Below, piece after piece: positions 1 to 7,877 of a stretch of DNA of 64,000 bases. Numbering within the stretch: position 1 is the first letter of the stretch; the number at the start of each line of letters is the position of its first letter. The translations under genes and the position numbers were made by a program. The notes beneath the pieces were generated by a model, which searched no databases, was not told where the DNA came from, and was given only the letters and a program-made list of their open reading frames with translations. This DNA is from an uncultured Opitutaceae bacterium (GTDB lineage Bacteria; Verrucomicrobiota; Verrucomicrobiia; Opitutales; Opitutaceae): positions 28,987-92,986 of the forward strand of contig CAIOZY010000015.1 in assembly GCA_903862935.1 (NCBI GenBank), in the 5' to 3' direction.

Positions 1-80
1 TGCATGTCTCCAACATCCGCAAGAAGCTGGGAGCCGACTTCATCGTCACCCGGCGAGGTTTCGGCTACTGCATAGAATGA
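1..80 (+). CDS. C-terminal end of an OmpR-family response regulator (partial)
   Basis: Only the last 25 codons are inside the window, read in the frame starting at base 3. They encode HVSNIRKKLGADFIV followed by TRRGFGYCIE and a stop. This matches the recognition helix and C-terminal wing hairpin of winged-helix (OmpR/PhoB) regulators, where 'RRKLG....T.RG.GY' is nearly invariant. The stop overlaps the start of the next gene as ATGA, and that gene is a sensor histidine kinase. The two therefore form a translationally coupled two-component pair. The receiver domain lies outside the window, so the signal and targets cannot be judged. Confidence 0.9.
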   Translation, partial: HVSNIRKKLGADFIVTRRGFGYCIE

Positions 81-1606
81 AATTTTTACAATCGATCCGC
101 TGGCGCCTGCAACTGTGGCATGGCCTGCTCCTCGGGCTTGTCCTTGCCGGCTTCGGCTTCACCGGCTGGCGGCTGGAGTGGGCAAACCGGCTGCGCGCCG
201 TGGACCAGGCCCTTGACGAGCGGATCTCGGTTGTGGCCGGCGTCCTGCCCCACGGTCCCTCCGGAGGGGAGCAGCCCCGCGAGGGCCGCCGCAATCCGGA
301 CCGGCCTCCGCCGCGTCAGGATATCCAAGAGGATTCGCCCCCGCAGGACGGTCCCCCGCAGGACCAGCCGGAGATGGGCGAGCGGCCGGCGGAGCGCAAG
401 ATCGTTCTTTCGGCGCACGATTCGGGCTTCTTCGATGGGACTTCAGGAGGGGCCTATTACTACACGGTGTGGCTTCCCGGCGAGCGGTTGCTGTCCCGGT
501 CGGATTGGGCCCCGGCCGCGGTTCCCCTCCCCGGGCGCGAAGCGGGCCCCCGCGGCTCGCGGGTCAGGGGAACCGTGCGGGAGTCCTACCACTTCACCCC
601 GCAGGGTTTCTGCGTGCTGGTCGGCCGGGACATTTCTGAAGAGCTGGCCGGCATGAGGCGTCTGGGCCTGCTTTTTGCGGGGGCGGGAGGGGCCGTCTTC
701 CTCCTGGGCCTGGCGGGAGGCTGGTGGATATCGATGCGCGCCCTCCGCCCGATCGGCGAAATCAGCGCGACAGCGTCCAAGATCGCGCACGGGGACCTCG
801 CCCAGCGCATTCCTACGGCGGGTGCCGGGTCTGAGCTTCGCGAGCTGGCGGGGGTCCTCAACGAGACCTTCACCCGCCTCCAGGCTGCATTCGCCCGGCA
901 GGCGCAGTTCACGGCCGATGCGGCCCATGAGCTCCGCACGCCCGTGTCGGTCGTCCTCACCGAGACCCAAACGGTGCTCGCGCGAGAGCGTAGCGCCGCC
1001 GAGTACCGGGCAAGCCTTGAGGCCTGCCAGCGCTCCGCTCAGCGCATGCGTCGGCTGACGGAGAACCTCCTGGCGCTGGCCCGGCTGGACTCCGGCGAAG
1101 CCGCCGCAAGCCGCGACTCCTGTGACCTGGCCGAAATTGTGGGGGGGGTTGTGGATATGCTCCGCCCCTTGGCTGCGGAGAGGCAGCTGTCCTTCGATTT
1201 GGGGCTCCAGGCGGTCTCCTGCAAGGGCAGCGCCGAGCAGCTCGGACGGGCGGTCACGAACCTCGTCACCAACGCGATCCACTACAACCGCTCCGGCGGA
1301 AGCGTGCGGGTCACCCTGGAGGCGCGCCCCGGCTCAGCGGTACTCTCGGTCGCCGACACGGGCCAGGGAATCGCCCCCGAGGACATCCCCCATGTTTTCG
1401 AACGGTTCTACCGCGCGGACAGGGCCCGTTCGAACCCAAGCGGCCGAACCGGGCTCGGGCTCGCCATAACCAAGGCCATAGTCGAGGCCCACGGGGGCAC
1501 GATCGGCGTCGTGAGCGAGCCAGGGGCAGGGAGCACGTTCACCGTATGCCTCCCGCTCGATCCCCAGGGGCAGGACACAGGGGCTGCTGCCCCTACCGGA
1601 TCCTGA
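77..1606 (+). CDS. HAMP-domain sensor histidine kinase
   Basis: This 509-residue membrane sensor kinase is the likely partner of the upstream OmpR-type regulator, whose stop overlaps its ATG. A first transmembrane helix lies near residues 12-32. A periplasmic sensor region follows with a proline/acidic low-complexity stretch (about 60-105), then a second helix near 196-220 and a HAMP linker. The phosphoacceptor box is AAHELRTPVS with His284. The ATPase domain shows the N box (NLVTNAIHYN, around 395-405), VADTGQGI and GRTGLGLAI. The architecture resembles heavy-metal or envelope-stress kinases such as CusS, but the sensor domain gives no clear ligand. The 3' end overlaps the convergent cytochrome gene by 14 bp. 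Confidence 0.93.
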   Translation: MKFLQSIRWRLQLWHGLLLGLVLAGFGFTGWRLEWANRLRAVDQALDERISVVAGVLPHGPSGGEQPREGRRNPDRPPPRQDIQEDSPPQDGPPQDQPEMGERPAERKIVLSAHDSGFFDGTSGGAYYYTVWLPGERLLSRSDWAPAAVPLPGREAGPRGSRVRGTVRESYHFTPQGFCVLVGRDISEELAGMRRLGLLFAGAGGAVFLLGLAGGWWISMRALRPIGEISATASKIAHGDLAQRIPTAGAGSELRELAGVLNETFTRLQAAFARQAQFTADAAHELRTPVSVVLTETQTVLARERSAAEYRASLEACQRSAQRMRRLTENLLALARLDSGEAAASRDSCDLAEIVGGVVDMLRPLAAERQLSFDLGLQAVSCKGSAEQLGRAVTNLVTNAIHYNRSGGSVRVTLEARPGSAVLSVADTGQGIAPEDIPHVFERFYRADRARSNPSGRTGLGLAITKAIVEAHGGTIGVVSEPGAGSTFTVCLPLDPQGQDTGAAAPTGS

Positions 1607-2198
1607 GCAGTTCCTCCGCCGTCCACTCCCGGTGGCCAACCACCCGGGCGCGGACCCGCGCGACAGCCTCAGGGGTGACCGGCGCGGCCTCGTTGCTCCA
1701 AGCCGCCCGAATGTAGGTGAGCACATCGGCAATCCTCTGGTCGCTCCAGTCAAAGCCGGGCCGGCCGAATGCAGGCATGGACCGGTCCCCGGGGTAGAAG
1801 ACCGCGCTCACGCTGACCGGTCCCCTCAGTCCGCAGAGGAGGATCCGGATCAGCCGGTCCTCGCGGCCATTGACCCACTCCGAACCGGCAAGGGGCGGAA
1901 TCTTTCCCGAAATTCCCTTACCGTCGGACGGGTGGCAGGTAAAGCAACCGCTCTGGGGAATGCGAAAGTCGCGGGCCCCAGGCCGGGAAAGGTCATAGGT
2001 CCGCGGGAAGGAGACCGGCGTCGCCTCAGCCACCCGCGGCGGCCGGGGCGCTGCGGCCTCGGGCCGGGGAATCGTGCACGCCGGCAACACGAGCCCGCCG
2101 GCAATTCCAAGACAGAGGAGCAGGGACACGGCCCTCACCGATCGCTCCGCAGGCCGGCGGCGGCGCGGCTGAGAAAAGGGCTGCTTCTCGGGCTTCAC
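1593..2198 (-). CDS. c-type cytochrome lipoprotein
   Basis: This 201-residue secreted monoheme cytochrome starts at GTG. An arginine-rich N-terminus precedes a hydrophobic segment and a lipobox-like LPAC (Cys41), suggesting a lipoprotein. Heme is attached at CFTCH (Cys85, Cys88, His89), and MPAF (Met141) is a plausible distal ligand. It begins 9 nt after the stop of the upstream metallophosphoesterase gene, so it is probably the last gene of that transcript. It would act as a periplasmic electron carrier; the partner is unknown. The GTG start has no clear Shine-Dalgarno sequence, but the signal sequence supports this start. Confidence 0.8.
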   Translation of the reverse strand: MKPEKQPFSQPRRRRPAERSVRAVSLLLCLGIAGGLVLPACTIPRPEAAAPRPPRVAEATPVSFPRTYDLSRPGARDFRIPQSGCFTCHPSDGKGISGKIPPLAGSEWVNGREDRLIRILLCGLRGPVSVSAVFYPGDRSMPAFGRPGFDWSDQRIADVLTYIRAAWSNEAAPVTPEAVARVRARVVGHREWTAEELLRIR

Positions 2199-2207
2199 GG
2201 GCAGGGC

Positions 2208-4769
2208 TCAGGGCACCTCGTAAGCATCGACAAGGACGGATCCCGCAGCACCGCTGGCGCTTGCGGCGACCGCGGTGTACGACCCGGGCGGGAGGGTCAC
2301 CAGGATCGCGCAGTCGCGGCTTTGCAGGGGGTTGGGCTGGGCCCCGACCGCGCTCATCGCAGCCGAAAGCTGCGGGTCGCTGCCCCACCCGGCGTTTGAG
2401 GCGATCGCAGAGGCCCCGCTGTTCAAGGTGAGCACCGGGTCGGGCATCGCCCCGGCCACCCCGTAGGCGGCGAGACCCGGGCCCACCGCGCGGATCAGCA
2501 CCGTCCGGGAGGTCGCGCCGCCAATGTAGAATCCATTCGTCAGGCTCCCGTTCGCCGGAACCGCTATCCGGCAGGACAGGTTCATGAGCCGCGGGGTCGC
2601 CAGGGTGTAAGCCCCCGCGGCGGTGTCATCGTAAACCTCGGCCAGCGTCCGGCCCGAGTCCCCCGAGCTGCCGTCGACGTGAACGGTATATCCCGGGCTT
2701 GCCCCAAGCGAGAGGACGCCGGCCGAGTCCAGGCTCGAGGGGTCGGTGTAGACTAGGCCCGCCCCGCTGTTGGCCTGGGCCACACTGACCAGGGCCGTGT
2801 TTCCGGCCGGCGTTCCCCACCCTGCGTTGGCGGCGATCTGGACTCCCTGGGCGCTGAAAACCCTGAATTCCGGGTCCGGCAGGACTCCGGCCACCCCGTA
2901 GGAGGCCAGCGCCGGACCCGACGCCCGGATCAGCAGCCTTTGGGAGCCCGCCGTGCCGGCGCCCCCGGTCACAAAGCCCATGATCAGCTCCGAGCTGACG
3001 ACCGCGTTGACCGACAGGTTCACCATCCGGCCCGGGTTGCCGCTTGGTGTCACGCTCAAGGTTGCCGCCTGGCTGGTCATTGATCCGGCCGGGTTCGTGA
3101 CGACGCATTGGTAGTTTCCCGCGTTGGCTGCGGAGACCCCGGAAAGAACCAACGAAGGCCCTGTTGCCCCGGAAACGCCCGCTCCATTCAACAAAGGGGT
3201 TCCCTGGAAGAGCCACTGGTAGACCAGGCCCGAGCCCGAGGCCTGTGTGCCGAGAACAACCGTTCCCCCGGAGACCGTCTGCGACACAGGCCCGGCCGTG
3301 ATCACCGGGGCCGTGCCGGAGGCAACGGAGATGGTGTAGTTGTACATGACCGCGCCGTTCGGGACCCCGGCGCTCGGGTCGGCCGGCGCCCCAGCCCGGA
3401 CATACGACACGGTCACCTGGGCAGGGGAAACCCGGACCCTGAGGTGGCCGGAGCTGGGGTACATGACGCCGGAGAGGTAGCCGTAGGGAAATGCGGAGTT
3501 TGTGCTCTGGTTGCTCCGGCTCGGCTGCGGCACCTCCTGGTAGATCAGCCCCGCCGCCCCGGCCCCGGTGGCGAGGCTCTGCCTCACATAGAGGTGGTCG
3601 TGCCCGTGGAAGACCGCCGTGACGCCGTGGGCGAGTAGCAGGTCCTGGATCGGCATCGCCCAGCCGGGGCGCTGCGCCGCGAAGCCGGGCGTGTCGTCGA
3701 TGTTGCTGCCCCCCCACTCGTAATAGGGCGCGACCTCGGCACCGCCCCGCGCCTGGCCGTCGAGGCTGCCCCCGACCAGGTGGTGGATGAACACGAACTT
3801 GAAGGTTGCCTTGCTCTGCTCGAGGGTCGCCTTGAGCCAGTCGTACTGCGCCCTGCCGAGGGTCCACGACCACGGGTCCTTGGAGTGCGCCGTGGTCTGG
3901 CAGGTGTACCAGAACGGGTCGAGCGCGATGAACAGGGCGTCACCCCACTGGAACGCGTAGTAGGCGTCCCTCGGCGCCCCGGTGTAGGGATCGGCAGCCG
4001 TGGCCCCGGAGTAGAAGGCCCCCGCCACGGGGCACGGGAAGTACAGCTGCCGCGCCTGGACGCCCCAGGTCGCCACGTTGGCGTGGGGCTGCGCGGCGCT
4101 CAGCAGCCAGCCGAGCTCGGGATCGTGGTTTCCGCTCACGAGGAAAAGCGGCACGGATTGCCCGATCTGGGCGAAGAACTGGGAGCGCACGGTCCTGTGG
4201 CTCAGCACGACCTGGTCGCTGGTCGTCGCCCCGAACTTCTCGTCCATGAAGGTGTCGCCGATGTCCACGAGGAAGTCGGGCTTGTCCGCCAGGATGTTCG
4301 CAAGCGTCTGGTCCCAGACCGGCGGCTCGTCATCCTGGTAGTGGGGGTCGGCCTCGATCGCGAAGATGAAGGTCCTGCCCGAGGCCCGCTGTGTGACGAA
4401 ACCCGCCTCCGGGGCCGCCGCGAACGAGGACGTCCCCGGGTCCCGATAACGGATGCGGTAGACGTAGGCGCTGTCCGCCTGAAGGGAGTCGAGCGTCACG
4501 ACGGAGGGGGCCCCCGCCGCAAGGGTCGTGACCGGGCTCGAACCGGGATAGACGCCCGTCTGCGTGCCGTAATCGACGACGATCTCCAGGCCTTGGGTCG
4601 CCAGCACGCTGAGTGCCACCGAGTGATCCGTGGGCCGGCCGAGAAGGACGTCGAAGGGCAGCGACCCGGAGCTCTGGGCCAAGAGTCCGGCCGGAATGCA
4701 GGCGAGGATGACCAGTCCGAGGATGGGCCTGATCCCGGGGAAGGCGGCGGTCACAAAAGCGCTGGGCAT
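2208..4769 (-). CDS. secreted metallophosphoesterase with Ig-like domain and duplicated C-terminal module
   Basis: This 853-residue protein has a signal peptide (about 1-31). A short fibronectin-like/purple-acid-phosphatase N-domain spans about 38-125. The calcineurin-like phosphoesterase domain carries the metal ligands DPH (141-143), GD (171-172), GNHD (213-216), HH (329-330) and GHDH (389-392). An Ig-like domain (about 490-572) follows, and the C-terminal 280 residues hold two copies of a β-rich module (LLIRASGP, LIRAVGPGLAAYGVAG, ending VYDVP/YEVP-like). The natural substrate is unknown; the family hydrolyses phosphomonoesters or diesters. It is a tandem paralogue of the upstream gene, 18 nt away, with conserved domain order, so the pair arose by duplication. 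Confidence 0.88.
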   Translation of the reverse strand: MPSAFVTAAFPGIRPILGLVILACIPAGLLAQSSGSLPFDVLLGRPTDHSVALSVLATQGLEIVVDYGTQTGVYPGSSPVTTLAAGAPSVVTLDSLQADSAYVYRIRYRDPGTSSFAAAPEAGFVTQRASGRTFIFAIEADPHYQDDEPPVWDQTLANILADKPDFLVDIGDTFMDEKFGATTSDQVVLSHRTVRSQFFAQIGQSVPLFLVSGNHDPELGWLLSAAQPHANVATWGVQARQLYFPCPVAGAFYSGATAADPYTGAPRDAYYAFQWGDALFIALDPFWYTCQTTAHSKDPWSWTLGRAQYDWLKATLEQSKATFKFVFIHHLVGGSLDGQARGGAEVAPYYEWGGSNIDDTPGFAAQRPGWAMPIQDLLLAHGVTAVFHGHDHLYVRQSLATGAGAAGLIYQEVPQPSRSNQSTNSAFPYGYLSGVMYPSSGHLRVRVSPAQVTVSYVRAGAPADPSAGVPNGAVMYNYTISVASGTAPVITAGPVSQTVSGGTVVLGTQASGSGLVYQWLFQGTPLLNGAGVSGATGPSLVLSGVSAANAGNYQCVVTNPAGSMTSQAATLSVTPSGNPGRMVNLSVNAVVSSELIMGFVTGGAGTAGSQRLLIRASGPALASYGVAGVLPDPEFRVFSAQGVQIAANAGWGTPAGNTALVSVAQANSGAGLVYTDPSSLDSAGVLSLGASPGYTVHVDGSSGDSGRTLAEVYDDTAAGAYTLATPRLMNLSCRIAVPANGSLTNGFYIGGATSRTVLIRAVGPGLAAYGVAGAMPDPVLTLNSGASAIASNAGWGSDPQLSAAMSAVGAQPNPLQSRDCAILVTLPPGSYTAVAASASGAAGSVLVDAYEVP

Positions 4770-4787
4770 GGGGTCATCGGGCGCGGC

Positions 4788-7313
4788 TCAGGGCACCTCG
4801 TAGATATCGAGCAGCACGCCTCCGGCCGCCCCGCCGGCGCTGGCCGCGACTGCGGTGTACGAGCCTGGTGTTAACGTGATCAGTAAGGCCGAGTCCCCTG
4901 CTTGGAGGGGATTGGGCAGGGCTCCGACCGCGGCCATCGCGGCCGCAATCTGGGGATCCGCGCCCCAGCCGGCATTTGAGGCTATCGCAGTCGAGCCGTT
5001 GTTGAGCGTGAGGACCGGGTCGGGCATCGGCCCAGTCACCCCGTAGGCCGCAAGCCCCGGGCCCACCGCCCGGACGAGCACCGTCTTAGAGGTCGATCCT
5101 CCGATATAGAAGCCGTTCGTCAGGCCGCCGCCGGCGGGCACCTGAATCCGGCAGGACAGGTTCACCAGGCGCGGGGTGGAGGGCGTGTAGGCGTTGGCAG
5201 GGGTGTCGTCGTAGACCTCCGCGAGGGTCCGGCCCGAGTCGCCGGAGCGGCCGTCGACGTGGACGGTGTAGCCCGGGCTTGCGGGCAGCGAGAGGACGGC
5301 CGCCGAGTCCAGGCTTGAGGCGTTGCCGAAGACCAGCCCCGCCCCGGTGTTGGACTGGGCCAGGCTTACGCTCGCCGGGTTCCCGGCGGGGCTTCCCCAG
5401 CCTGCGTTCGAGGCGATCTGGACTCCCTGGGGGCTGAACACCTTGAATTCCGGGTCCGGGAGGACCCCGGTGACGCCGTAGGGGACAAGCGCCGGGCCCG
5501 CCGCCCGGATCAGCAGGGTCTGGGATCCCGCGGTTCCGGCCCCGCCGGTCACAAACCCCATGATGAGCTCCGAGGCCACGACGGCGTTGACCGAGAGGTT
5601 CACCAGCCGACCCGGGTTACCGGAGGGGGCCACGGTCAGGGTCGCCGCCTGGCTAGTCACGGATCCGGCCGAATTGGTGGCGATGCACTGGTAGCTTCCC
5701 GCGCTGGCACCGGAGACCCCTGAGAGGACCAGGTTTGGCCCCGTCGCCCCGGAGACGGCGGGACCGTTCGACAGGGCGCCGCCCTGGAAGAGCCACTGGT
5801 AGGACAGGCCGGAGCCCGAGGCCTGCGTCCGAAACACCGCGGTCCCCCCGGAGACCGCCTGGGAGACAGGCTCTGCCGTGATGAGCGGGGCGGTACCCTG
5901 GCCTGTCATCGTTCCGATCGTGTAGCTGTAGGCTACTGAACCGGAGACCTTGCCCGGGCCCTCGTCGGCCGGCAGGTAGGTGCGGACATAGTCCACCTTG
6001 ACCCCGGTCGGGCTGACCGTCACCCGGGCGTACCCGGTTGCGGGAATCACGACGCCCGAAGTGTAGGCGTCCGCGTTGTACAGGCCGTAGTTGGGGTCCG
6101 CCGCATAGGGCACCTCCTGGTACGTCACCCCGTCGAGCTTCTGGTAGGCAAAGCAGTGGTCGTGCCCCTGGAAGAAGATGGTCACCCCGTACTTGACGAA
6201 CATCTGGTGGATCGGCAGGTCCCATCCCGGGCGCTTCTGGGCGAAGAGGTTGGCGCCCGACCCCTTGTCGGTCCCGCCCCACTCGTAAAGGGTGGCGTTC
6301 TCGATCCCCCCCCTGAAGGTCCCGAGCACATGGTGCGCGAACACGAACTTGAACCTGGCCGTGCTCTGCCGGAGAGTCTGCTCAAGCCAGGCGTACTGGG
6401 CTGTGCCCAGGGTGATGACCCAAGGGTCGGTCAAGACGTGGGTCTGCCCCCCGAGGAGGCTGTCGACGCACTGGGGGGAACTCCAGTAGAAGTCGATGTC
6501 GACAAAGAGGGCATCGCCCCAGGTCCAGGCATAGTAGTTTCGCAGGAGTCCGATGTAGTCCACGGGCACCGCGTTCCCGGAATAGAACGAGTCGGGAGCG
6601 GGTTCGGAGTAATAGAGGTTCCGCGCTGTCTGGGCCCAGACGGCGACGTTGTTCGACGTCCCGTCGAGCAAATACTGGGCCGCCTGCTCGTGGTTGCCGT
6701 TTGTGAGAAACAAGGGGGCCGAGGGGGCGATCAGGTTGAAGTAGGGAAGCTGCAGGGTGTAGCGGCCCCCCACGGTCGCCGCGGAGTAGGTCGACAGCGT
6801 GTCCACGCTGAAGTCGTCCCCCGAGCAGATGAAGAAGTCGGGCTTGTCCGCAGCGGCTGTCGTCAGAGTGCGGGTGTACAGGGCCGAGTTGAACGCCGTC
6901 TTGTCCCGCTCCGGATGGGAGTCGCCCTGGAGGCAGAAGGTGAACGTGCTTCCCGGAGGCCTCTGGGTCATGAAGGCGTACTCCGGGGTCGCTGCGTAAG
7001 TCGATAACCCCAAGGGGGCGAAGCGCAGGCGGTAGTAGTAGCGCGTGTTCGGCTTGAGCGGGGTCAGGGTGAACTCAAACGGCAAATTCGCCGCGAGTGA
7101 CTGCGGGGTGGTCTGGACCGGGTAAGCCCCCGTCTGGGTGCCGTACTCGATGTAGGCCGTCCCGCCGGCCGGCGACATCACGTTGGCAACGATCGACGTG
7201 TCCTCGGGCCGGCCCAGAATGATGGTGCCCGCAAACTGGGCGCAGAGCGACTGCACCGAAAAACCCAAGACGCACAGGGCGAGCAGAATGCGTGGATCCT
7301 GGGTAAACTTCAT
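4788..7313 (-). CDS. secreted metallophosphoesterase, tandem paralogue
   Basis: This 841-residue protein uses the ATG at 7313; an in-frame TTG two codons upstream is less likely because the signal peptide begins MKFTQDPRILLALCVLG. Domain order is the same as the downstream paralogue: N-terminal β domain, phosphoesterase domain (GDSH, SGDD, GNHE, AHH, GHDH), Ig-like domain, and the duplicated NLS/LLIRAAGP module at the C-terminus. The ligand set differs slightly: GNHE replaces GNHD and GDSH replaces ADPH. This may reflect a different metal or substrate preference. It is first in a leftward transcript of two esterases and a cytochrome. The promoter should lie in the 7314-7560 gap, where no consensus was recognised. 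Confidence 0.87.
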   Translation of the reverse strand: MKFTQDPRILLALCVLGFSVQSLCAQFAGTIILGRPEDTSIVANVMSPAGGTAYIEYGTQTGAYPVQTTPQSLAANLPFEFTLTPLKPNTRYYYRLRFAPLGLSTYAATPEYAFMTQRPPGSTFTFCLQGDSHPERDKTAFNSALYTRTLTTAAADKPDFFICSGDDFSVDTLSTYSAATVGGRYTLQLPYFNLIAPSAPLFLTNGNHEQAAQYLLDGTSNNVAVWAQTARNLYYSEPAPDSFYSGNAVPVDYIGLLRNYYAWTWGDALFVDIDFYWSSPQCVDSLLGGQTHVLTDPWVITLGTAQYAWLEQTLRQSTARFKFVFAHHVLGTFRGGIENATLYEWGGTDKGSGANLFAQKRPGWDLPIHQMFVKYGVTIFFQGHDHCFAYQKLDGVTYQEVPYAADPNYGLYNADAYTSGVVIPATGYARVTVSPTGVKVDYVRTYLPADEGPGKVSGSVAYSYTIGTMTGQGTAPLITAEPVSQAVSGGTAVFRTQASGSGLSYQWLFQGGALSNGPAVSGATGPNLVLSGVSGASAGSYQCIATNSAGSVTSQAATLTVAPSGNPGRLVNLSVNAVVASELIMGFVTGGAGTAGSQTLLIRAAGPALVPYGVTGVLPDPEFKVFSPQGVQIASNAGWGSPAGNPASVSLAQSNTGAGLVFGNASSLDSAAVLSLPASPGYTVHVDGRSGDSGRTLAEVYDDTPANAYTPSTPRLVNLSCRIQVPAGGGLTNGFYIGGSTSKTVLVRAVGPGLAAYGVTGPMPDPVLTLNNGSTAIASNAGWGADPQIAAAMAAVGALPNPLQAGDSALLITLTPGSYTAVAASAGGAAGGVLLDIYEVP

Positions 7314-7595
7314 GGGCAACGTATCAGGTCGGGGTGTGATGTGGGCTCCTGCCGGCGAGTGCCAACGTCCACCCTATCCGAGGGAACCTTAATCCTAGGT
7401 TAAGAAGTCCGGGCGCTGGGCACTTCCCGATCCTGGAGCCACGATCTGTGATCTGCTGGCGGGTAGGCTGAAATTGGATTCGCTGTCGACAGAGCCTTTG
7501 TCTCCAAGAGGAGGAGCTACTCTCGAAGTGACCCGAGGAAAGCGCTTTCAACTAGAAAGCAAAAAGACCGAGATCTCGCCATCACGGCCTGATCT

Positions 7596-7629
7596 CCCTC
7601 CAAGGGGTACCTGGGTACCCCTTGGAGGG
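7596..7629. repeat. perfect 16-bp inverted repeat with 2-nt centre
   Basis: The left arm CCCTCCAAGGGGTACC and the right arm GGTACCCCTTGGAGGG are exact reverse complements separated by TG. As RNA this makes a very stable hairpin once the innermost pairs open. No T-run follows on either strand, so it is not a canonical intrinsic terminator. A cruciform or protein-binding site is possible. Confidence 0.85.
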
Positions 7630-7644
7630 TGTAGAGCATAGAAA

Positions 7645-7713
7645 CGGCCGCAACGATTTCCAAAAGGTCTTTTTTTAAACATTCTCCAGTTTTGAAAACT
7701 TAGGTGATTTTCA
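7645..7713. repeat. ~70-bp interspersed repeat, copy A
   Basis: It begins CGGCCGC and runs to ..TGAAAACTTAGGTGAT. By eye it aligns to 10247-10316 with about nine mismatches and one indel over 70 positions. Inside lies an inverted repeat (TTTTGAAAA at 7690-7698 and TTTTCAAAA at 7708-7716). It is 165 bp downstream of the stop of the leftward gene at 7878. Two copies in one window suggest a dispersed family, which is unproven. Confidence 0.7.
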
Positions 7714-7877
7714 AAAACAGGGCCCTCATCACCTACCCCTGTGTGCGCAAGATAGGTTGTCCAGGGCGGATACCGAAACTCTCCCAAGGGGGCCGACAAT
7801 GCAGGTCGATTAAGTTGCAAGTTTTTAGCCGCCAATCACTAATACAAAACACCTACTTGGGGGGGCCTACCCCCGAC

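Larger units (their letters stand above)
7320..7877. other. gene-free, lower-GC intergenic stretch
   Basis: There is no credible gene over about 560 bp; the short open frames here lack recognisable similarity or codon bias. It contains a near-perfect 34-bp palindrome (7596-7629), one copy of the ~70-bp repeat also found at 10247-10316, and a GGGGG/CCCCC hairpin directly after the stop of the leftward gene (about 7860-7875) that may help terminate transcription. Base composition is visibly more AT-rich than the flanking genes. Confidence 0.6.
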
